A stretch of DNA of 54,811 nucleotides from positions 1-54,811 of IMG/VR virus record IMGVR_UViG_3300036806_000054. The stretch is one strand, 5' to 3'. The stretch is from a virus. A program made the position numbers and the translations under genes. Shown in pieces: positions 49,532 through 54,811 of this stretch (positions are counted from its first letter, which is position 1; every line of letters begins with the position of its first letter). The notes beneath the pieces were generated by a model. It searched no databases and was not told the DNA's origin. It worked only from the letters and a program-made list of their open reading frames with translations.

Positions 49532-50407
49532 TCAGCCAAACCAGATATTATTCTTATTTGGATCGGCAGCAACATCAGCCGCCTTCAGAGTCTTGGCTAA
49601 TGCCCGCTTGTGACGTTCGTTAATCAGATAAACCGCGCTCAGGATAATCGCGATGATGATTAGCGCCCACGCCCACGGCGGAATCGACATAAAGACTTTC
49701 CCGATAGTCGCCAACACACCGCCAAGTCCGGCAGGTATTGAAATGTCCTTTGCCTGATCCAGTAAACTCGGCTTGCTTGGAGTAACTACGGTCGCGGTGT
49801 CCGGGGTAATTTCGGCAGGCGCGTCCGGCTTCTTATCCGTGGCCGTCTCAACATCAACTCCACCTTGAGGGGTAACGCTGACCTTAGTTGTCACCGCGTC
49901 GGCATCTGGAACCCCTAGCAAGTCAGAAAAGACCTTCTGCCGCGCCAGAACGTCCGCAGAATAGTCTTTCCCGGTTGTTCCCCTGTCAGGGTCGTCGTGG
50001 TTAATAAAGTTGCGGTACGCTGGCCCAGAACCGCAGTTGTATCCGGCTACTGCGCATCTCAGTAATGTTCCGTTAAGAAGAACATGTCTACCAGCTAACT
50101 CTCTTACTTCGTTCTGTTTCTCAGCCAGAACTTCACAGCACTTGTTTACTGCTTTGCCAACATCTTTCCAGTCACCTGACTTAACAAATTCAGGATAGGA
50201 TCGTATGTCGATCTGCCACCAGCTAAATCCATGATTATTGTCGCCGCCAACTCGTTGATACTTTGGATCGAATTCAGTCTCTCGCGATCCTATGGCGATA
50301 ATGAGTGACGGCTCGAATCCGTGAGTTTGCGCCGCTGACTCAATCACAGGAAGATGAGACTTAATCGAATTGAACTGCTTGGTTAGCTGTGCACGAGTTG
50401 CGTTCAT
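49532..50407 (-). CDS. Endolysin, goose-type lysozyme-like, C-terminal membrane anchor
   Basis: 291 residues. HGFEPSLIIAIGSRETEFDP then NNHGFSWWQIDIRSYPEFV and AGYNCGSGPAYRNF fit G-type lysozyme/SLT fold with catalytic Glu in SRETE. A Pro/Thr/Asp-rich linker leads to a C-terminal membrane segment (WAWALIIIAIILSAVYL). The tail anchor is unusual for endolysins and could hold it inactive at the membrane until holin opens. Confidence 0.8.
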   Translation of the reverse strand: MNATRAQLTKQFNSIKSHLPVIESAAQTHGFEPSLIIAIGSRETEFDPKYQRVGGDNNHGFSWWQIDIRSYPEFVKSGDWKDVGKAVNKCCEVLAEKQNEVRELAGRHVLLNGTLLRCAVAGYNCGSGPAYRNFINHDDPDRGTTGKDYSADVLARQKVFSDLLGVPDADAVTTKVSVTPQGGVDVETATDKKPDAPAEITPDTATVVTPSKPSLLDQAKDISIPAGLGGVLATIGKVFMSIPPWAWALIIIAIILSAVYLINERHKRALAKTLKAADVAADPNKNNIWFG

Positions 50408-50471
50408 AAGAGAAAGTTAGATCGCTTGCTCCCTAAGAAGCGTAGACAGTCAATGATGAGATGGAGAAGTT

Positions 50472-50699
50472 TCAACATACCCAAGCAAGTCCAAATTGGT
50501 AAATCTGAATCAGAATGATGAGTAGCAGAATCAACAAAACAATTACTATCGTCCAGTTAACGTAAGGCTGATAAGGTGGCGGTAGAACGTGCGAGCAGAT
50601 CAACCAAAGAATAAGAAGGAACAATGCAACGATTAACGCGCCCAAAAGAAGATGGGGTAGGCATCCCAAACCCAAACCAGCAAGTAGAAGTGTTGTCAT
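50472..50699 (-). CDS. Holin candidate, 75 residues
   Basis: ATG at 50699 with GGAGG Shine-Dalgarno (the ATG at 50723 has none). Two or three hydrophobic segments (LLLAGLGLGCLPHLLLGALI, VALFLLILWLICS, WTIVIVLLILLLIILIQIY). Placed before the endolysin. Size and topology fit a class II holin. Confidence 0.65.
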   Translation of the reverse strand: MTTLLLAGLGLGCLPHLLLGALIVALFLLILWLICSHVLPPPYQPYVNWTIVIVLLILLLIILIQIYQFGLAWVC

Positions 50700-50723
50700 A
50701 GAACCTCCAATGGTCGAATCCAA

Positions 50724-50906
50724 CCAAATTCAGAGGGGTCAAACATCGCCGCCCATTCTACTACATAATCCTAAATATCAAGCAAGAAAATCGTCTCTAC
50801 TCACACGAAGCCCGCCAACGGTTGCTCGCTGACGGGCGACGTGACGTTTGTTGAGAACGAGTTGCTAGAGAGTGTACCCTCGATTTGCACTCTATCAAAA
50901 AAAGTG
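50724..50906. other. Gap between holin gene and the plus-strand promoter
   Basis: 183 bp, no gene. Contains a hairpin GCCCG...CGGGC (50810-50837) that could separate the leftward and rightward transcripts. No further structure identified. Confidence 0.4.
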
Positions 50907-50935
50907 TTGCATCGCAAGTTAAATCAGTTCATAAT
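50907..50935 (+). promoter_or_regulatory. Promoter for the 51317 gene leader, TTGCAT-17-CATAAT
   Basis: TTGCAT (50907-50912), 17 bp, CATAAT (50930-50935). Would give a leader of about 375 nt before the ATG at 51317, on the plus strand inside the leftward lysis block. Confidence 0.5.
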
Positions 50936-51316
50936 GCCCTCGTTGAGCATGAGTTGTGAACTGAAGTCTTTCCGATTCCTCGCAACCCTAAAAACAACAC
51001 TTTGTCGGATGATTTACCTATGACGCTTTTGAGTAATAGCGTAGAACCCTATTGGTCGGCTGCTTGGCTGATGGGACACCGTACTGTTTGGCAGACCGTC
51101 TAATCTTTCGGTAATTCCGAATCCTCGGTAAAGGCAGACCATAGCGAGGCTGCAAGGATACGACGAAGCAGAGCGCGAGAACCATAAGGACACCTCAGCG
51201 GGCTCAGCCAAAAAATCCGGCAATGCGCAATCGCAATTAAATCTTCGTGCCGTTTAATAAGCGCCATGAAGTAGGGCAAACCGCGTTCAAGTTTCCTAGC
51301 GTCTCAGCCTTCAAAA
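50936..51316 (+). other. Long leader upstream of the 51317 gene
   Basis: 381 nt without a usable frame (the short frames on either strand overlap only by chance). Contains TTCGG-TAATT-CCGAA (51104-51118) and a direct repeat GGCAGACC twice, about 50 nt apart. Similar length and position to the 30757 leader before the paralogous gene, but I see no plain sequence identity. Confidence 0.45.
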
Positions 51317-51547
51317 ATGCATTGTTTGATTTGTGGTAACGAAGCAAGTTACGGTGATATCTGCAAAGATTGTTCCGTTGGTCTTGAGAGATTCAAGCGC
51401 AACACCAAATATCTAGGCAGAGCGATAAGCTATCTAACAAAGAAAGCAAAACTGACAACGAAGCATCAGCGTCGCGTCATACGAAAGCGCAAGGCAGACT
51501 TGAGACGATTAATTGACGAGCAACGGAAAGACTCCCCTCTCCACTAA
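51317..51547 (+). CDS. Endonuclease VII-like zinc protein, second copy, 76 residues
   Basis: CLICGNEASYGDICKDCSVG, ERFKRNTKYLGRAISYL follows the same pattern as the 31146 gene, lacking the DH.H part. The C-terminus is basic (RKRKADLRRLIDEQR). The only plus-strand gene in the lysis block, with its own promoter and leader. Confidence 0.6.
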   Translation: MHCLICGNEASYGDICKDCSVGLERFKRNTKYLGRAISYLTKKAKLTTKHQRRVIRKRKADLRRLIDEQRKDSPLH

Positions 51548-51559
51548 AGACAGGTGAGA

Positions 51560-51892
51560 CTATGAGAGCATCTTCCCGACTGCGCCGTCGTAACCGATAG
51601 CCTTTAGGAATAGTGAATGCGCTCGCAGCACTTCATCCTCGGCATGGTTCAAGTCTGCAATGGCTCCTATCTTGTCTTCGGCTGATAATAGGTGAGCTTT
51701 GCCGTTCAGAGCTTTCACGCATCCTTCGGCGTAATCGCAAATGGCGTTGATTTCGTCTTGCACGTCTTTTGGTAGCTCATCATGATCGGACGAACCAAGA
51801 CGTTTACGAATAACACCAGTCAAGGCCGTGATGCTGTCGCCATTTAGCAACAGTTTTTGACAGATCGGATCGCAGATAGGTGGTCGGGACAT
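51560..51892 (-). CDS. Hypothetical protein, 110 residues
   Basis: Helical protein with a CDPICQ pair and LLSAEDKIGAIADLNHAEDE; no family recognised. It follows a membrane coiled-coil gene. Confidence 0.5.
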   Translation of the reverse strand: MSRPPICDPICQKLLLNGDSITALTGVIRKRLGSSDHDELPKDVQDEINAICDYAEGCVKALNGKAHLLSAEDKIGAIADLNHAEDEVLRAHSLFLKAIGYDGAVGKMLS

Positions 51893-51893
51893 T

Positions 51894-52310
51894 TCATTTA
51901 TCCTTTCGCTGTTGGTTCTGCAACTGCATCGCCGTCAGCATTCCTTCGAGCTTCGACATCTTGTTACTATCAGATTGAGCTAACGCCCAGACTGAACCAA
52001 AAGAATTTGTAAGTGAATTGATTTGCTGAGTGAGCAGAGTTGTTTGTTGCTGGATCGCATCGATGCGCTTGTCCTGGTTCGCCCTCTCAGTGCCCTGCTT
52101 CTCAATTAGAGCCTTGATTTCTTTTAGCTGCGCCGTGGTGCTGTCTACGTTCGCCTGAAGCTGGGGAAGCTCTTTGACTTGATTTAACGCGGCCTCAGTC
52201 CTCCCGGCAGAGCGGCCATAAGAAATCAATCCAACAACGATAGTGAGAATTAGCGCTCCATGAGTAGCAATCGCCAGCCAACGCGGCGTGGTCGTTGGTT
52301 GTTTTGCCAT
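51894..52310 (-). CDS. Membrane coiled-coil protein, about 138 residues
   Basis: From ATG at 52310 (MAKQPTTTPR); a longer frame to 52424 exists with less support. One membrane segment (LAIATHGALILTIVVGLISY) then coiled coil (VKELPQLQANVDSTTAQLKE, IDAIQQQTTLLTQQINSL). May be part of the lysis or tail-associated block. Confidence 0.6.
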   Translation of the reverse strand: MAKQPTTTPRWLAIATHGALILTIVVGLISYGRSAGRTEAALNQVKELPQLQANVDSTTAQLKEIKALIEKQGTERANQDKRIDAIQQQTTLLTQQINSLTNSFGSVWALAQSDSNKMSKLEGMLTAMQLQNQQRKDK

Positions 52311-52522
52311 TCTTAGAATCCGTTCTCCAAGCGAGAGATGCAAAGAATCACGCAAGCGATCATCTGCACGTCTGCCGTTCTGTGAGGTATACGGTGCTTC
52401 ATAAACATTTGCTGCTGCTCTCATGCGAACATCATTTTCTAATTCAGCCTATTGGCGGGTTGCGAACAAGTTGAGATTTCATGCCGATGGATCATTTCAA
52501 TTTGTTTCTGTTTTGACCGTTT

Positions 52523-53056
52523 TCAAAGCGGATACTTCAATCGCAGGCTCCAATAAATCAGACTGGCCGCGTCGCGTTCATCTCTCGTTAGCGCCTCATC
52601 CTCTTTTCGTTCTGCCATGACTCGTAGAAGTTGCCGGATTTCTCGATCATCTCTCAACCGATCATTCTTGAACTTGTCTAAGAGTGCGTCGGCTACTCGA
52701 TATTCTGGTTCGGGGTGATGAACATCGTCTACTCTGAGCTTCGCTCGCTCGTGCGTCATCTCGATAAACATATTGACACGACCAACAAGACGAAACAATT
52801 CTTCAGCTAATGCGGCTCTTGCCTCTGTTGCCCTCTGCTCTACATTGGCGATTCTTTCATTGAGTTGGCCTAATAAAACTCGCAGACTCTCGCGCAAACT
52901 CTCCGACGATTCGCTACACTGTTTCTTGACTGCGGCAACCTGTGACTCGGTTGCTCCCGCCTCCCCGGCTATCCGGGTTTTCCGCGCATCGCGGACTACC
53001 ATGTACCCGGCCAGCAATAGGTTTAACCCCAGCGAGATATACGCGATCCATGTCAT
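52523..53056 (-). CDS. Membrane-anchored coiled-coil protein, 177 residues
   Basis: N-terminal membrane segment (TWIAYISLGLNLLLAGYMVV), then a long helix (SESLRESLRVLLGQLNERIA, TEARAALAEELFRL). The start overlaps the PAS gene (53053) so the pair is coupled. Could be a membrane partner of the PAS protein. Confidence 0.6.
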   Translation of the reverse strand: MTWIAYISLGLNLLLAGYMVVRDARKTRIAGEAGATESQVAAVKKQCSESSESLRESLRVLLGQLNERIANVEQRATEARAALAEELFRLVGRVNMFIEMTHERAKLRVDDVHHPEPEYRVADALLDKFKNDRLRDDREIRQLLRVMAERKEDEALTRDERDAASLIYWSLRLKYPL

Positions 53057-53466
53057 TCACTGTCCACAAACGGCCATGCCAACACGGCAACAAAAAATCC
53101 TTCATCAGAAGACAGGGGAAGCAATTCAATTTGTACTCGAAAGAGCGACCCGTTTTTGCGCTGAAACATTAATTGAGGATTTGCCCCGCCCATCGCACGC
53201 GCACGAGGGAAGTCTAAAAATCTCTGTCGATGTTCCAAGTGTTTTTCTTTTAGATTATTCGGCACAAGAATCTCGGGCATCTGGCCGTATAGGTCACTCG
53301 CGTTATATCCCGAAACATCGATCAACTTTTGGTTTACAAGACAAATCTTACTTTCTTCTGCCTTGCGCTGATCGGATTCATGGGTCAATAAACATAGAAC
53401 GCCCATGCCGTTAACCAGCTTCGTTAGAATTTCTAAACTTGGGGGATCAGGTGCCATCTCAGACAT
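53053..53466 (-). CDS. Free-standing PAS domain protein, 137 residues
   Basis: Residues 40-130 follow the PAS pattern: CLVNQKLIDVSGYNASDLYG, QMPEILVPNNLKEKHLEHR, MGGANPQLMFQRKNGSLFRV and ELLPLSSDEGFFVAVLAWPF. PAS domains sense small ligands, redox, light or voltage in bacterial signal proteins and are rare in phages. No output domain. A -10 box (TATAAC) lies 7 nt before the ATG, so this too may be leaderless. Next gene is a membrane coiled-coil protein. Confidence 0.75.
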   Translation of the reverse strand: MSEMAPDPPSLEILTKLVNGMGVLCLLTHESDQRKAEESKICLVNQKLIDVSGYNASDLYGQMPEILVPNNLKEKHLEHRQRFLDFPRARAMGGANPQLMFQRKNGSLFRVQIELLPLSSDEGFFVAVLAWPFVDSE

Positions 53467-53528
53467 TGTACCTGTTATATCGTTTCTGGGTATGACTAAT
53501 TTTCTAGGCTACTGCTTCTAGTCTTTCT

Positions 53529-54811
53529 TTAAGGCTGTGGCCCGATTCTAACCATCCAGAATTCAGGGCTATAATTCCCTGCCGCATTTACATTCAACGC
53601 ACCACCAGAGTCTTGGTACACTACCAATTCAACATAATCATTAGCAGCCAAACTATAGAGAGCACCTATGGAGAGTGCTGTTACGTTGCCGCCTCCCGCT
53701 AATGGAGGGCTTTCAATCAGATCAATGAAAATTGTTCCGTTTAATCTAATTCCAATCAGGCGAATATTTCCACCACCTGCCGCAAAAGTGGCCGAGCCGC
53801 CGATTTCATATAGACCTGCCGTGGTTGCGGTCAATCGAGAGGTATTCGATGAAGTTGAATGAATTGTGTCGTTATCCCAGCGCTCAGAATCCAGCGTAAG
53901 AGCCGTATATGTAACATCAGCTATTGAAAGGTTGCCGCTATTGTAAGCCCTCGCTGAATTGCCGCTAGCGCCCAGACTCTCAATCTTATCTCTGACTGCG
54001 TTTTTAGTTGGAAGACCTAGATTTCCATTCCACGTCGTTGCGTCATAAGCATCATCAGTTGCCAGAGCAGCCTTACCTGAATATGGCGCGAGGATCAGAT
54101 CACCACTCGCGTTAGTTTCGATTAGTGATGAGTGTCCCGCCTCGTCTCGTATCTCTAACGCGGAAGTAAAGAGTTGAAGATGAGGCAAGGCGTAACTGAT
54201 GTTATTTGTAGACTTGAATCCATAGGTCGCGCCTAACCCAAAGAACTTATCTTGACCAAGTTGAATGATTGAAGGATATTCCCCGGCTGACGGGCTTGTA
54301 TTGATCCAGTTGATCCAACTATTACCTCCGGCGCTCGTATTCGTGATCACAACGGAAACTGGGCCAGCAAGATAGAGGGCGATGCGATCACTAAGATTAG
54401 AGTTAAAACTAGAATGGCTAATTCCGACCGTGCCCGTGTTGACGTGATAGGCCGAGACATGAACGAACGAAGCCAAAGCGCTTCCTGCGTCGGTGAAGCA
54501 ATGCTCCAAAGTCATCGAAGTGTAGACAGCGTTATAGCGATGTGAAAGATCGGCAGTCAGGAAAAACGCATAGCCTGCCGCGCTTGTTGGCCCTTCCAGA
54601 TCGTAGCAATGAACGAGGAAGGCTGATGCGTTGCGTATCAATCCGCTGTTTGCGGAGTTGGAATCACCGCCTGAATAGAACTGGCATCCATTGAAATAAA
54701 TATTTCCGGTCTGGTTTCCATGCAGATCAACGCCCCACGCTTTACCTGAAAGATTGCAGTTATTGAAATGTTGCTCCGATGTTGTATGCGCGCCGCTTGA
54801 GGCTGATCTAA
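53529..54811 (-). CDS. Tail fibre protein, C-terminal part with C1q-like head domain
   Basis: C-terminal half of the fibre gene that begins at 1706; the frame is open at the window's right edge. The middle has beta-helix-like sequence rich in Asn and Ser. The last 140 or so residues, from the RAYNSGN motif through DSERWDNDTIHS, GLYEIGG and NDYVELVVYQ to the end, match the pattern of C1q/TNF-like jelly-roll domains that cap many phage fibres and bind receptors as trimers. It is the last gene of the leftward structural block and ends in TAA 62 nt before the PAS gene at 53466. Confidence 0.85.
   Translation of the reverse strand, partial: RSASSGAHTTSEQHFNNCNLSGKAWGVDLHGNQTGNIYFNGCQFYSGGDSNSANSGLIRNASAFLVHCYDLEGPTSAAGYAFFLTADLSHRYNAVYTSMTLEHCFTDAGSALASFVHVSAYHVNTGTVGISHSSFNSNLSDRIALYLAGPVSVVITNTSAGGNSWINWINTSPSAGEYPSIIQLGQDKFFGLGATYGFKSTNNISYALPHLQLFTSALEIRDEAGHSSLIETNASGDLILAPYSGKAALATDDAYDATTWNGNLGLPTKNAVRDKIESLGASGNSARAYNSGNLSIADVTYTALTLDSERWDNDTIHSTSSNTSRLTATTAGLYEIGGSATFAAGGGNIRLIGIRLNGTIFIDLIESPPLAGGGNVTALSIGALYSLAANDYVELVVYQDSGGALNVNAAGNYSPEFWMVRIGPQP
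54685..54811. repeat. Direct terminal repeat, right copy (assembly overlap)
   Basis: Second copy of the 127-base sequence found at 1-127. The tail-fibre frame runs through it without interruption, so joining the ends restores one gene. Confidence 0.95.

Noticed and set aside
50841-51223. Short frames on both strands inside the 50936-51316 leader
   Set aside because: No Shine-Dalgarno, no motif, and they overlap on opposite strands.

Overview
The window is one complete, circularly permuted genome of a tailed double-stranded DNA phage. Its first 127 bases (1-127) recur exactly as its last 127 (54685-54811), so the unit length is 54,684 bp. The cut falls inside the tail-fibre gene, which is therefore split between the two ends. 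Small terminase, large terminase, portal, MuF-type protein, scaffold, P22-like coat, tail tube, tail assembly chaperone, an 848-residue tape measure and a GTA-like tail-tip set (DUF2460, DUF2163, NlpC/P60 peptidase, hub) point to a siphovirus. The host cannot be named from sequence. Inner-membrane coiled-coil proteins in the lysis block suggest a diderm bacterium. No integrase, DNA polymerase, helicase or primase was recognised, so replication probably depends on the host plus the initiator/loader pair at 44.6-45.9 kb.

Layout. 27.7 kb down to 1, then wrapping through 54.7 to 53.5 kb (minus strand): small early genes, terminase, capsid, neck, tail and fibre in one long leftward block. 27.74-27.88 kb: a divergent regulatory switch with two back-to-back promoters and three dyads. 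27.9-37.6 kb (plus): early and accessory genes, including a mosaic zinc/sigma-region-4/HTH protein, a RecB/Cas4-like nuclease, a protein with an SSB-like tail, and an IS1595-type transposase with a methyltransferase. 37.6-42.7 kb (mostly minus): an inserted cassette with a DUF262-HNH nuclease, an EcoRI-type adenine methyltransferase, a Schlafen/AlbA-type regulator and a 5'-trimmed IS1595-type transposase. It splits a small phage gene whose two halves are still readable on the plus strand. 42.9-48.3 kb (plus): small genes, a tRNA-like and structured RNA region, HNH nuclease, replication pair, NinG-like protein and an endonuclease. 53.5-48.3 kb (minus): a PAS-domain protein, membrane coiled-coil proteins, holin, endolysin and spanin-like genes.

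Most notable points: (1) the defence or restriction-modification-like cassette and the gene it broke; (2) a recurrent promoter design, TTGACT, 17-18 bp, then a -10 only 6-8 nt before the start codon and mostly without a Shine-Dalgarno, implying leaderless mRNAs; (3) the mosaic regulator beside the switch; (4) a free-standing phage PAS protein; (5) two truncated endonuclease-VII-like zinc proteins, each behind a leader of about 380 nt; (6) two candidate recoding sites in structural genes; (7) a tRNA-Leu-like gene lacking U33.
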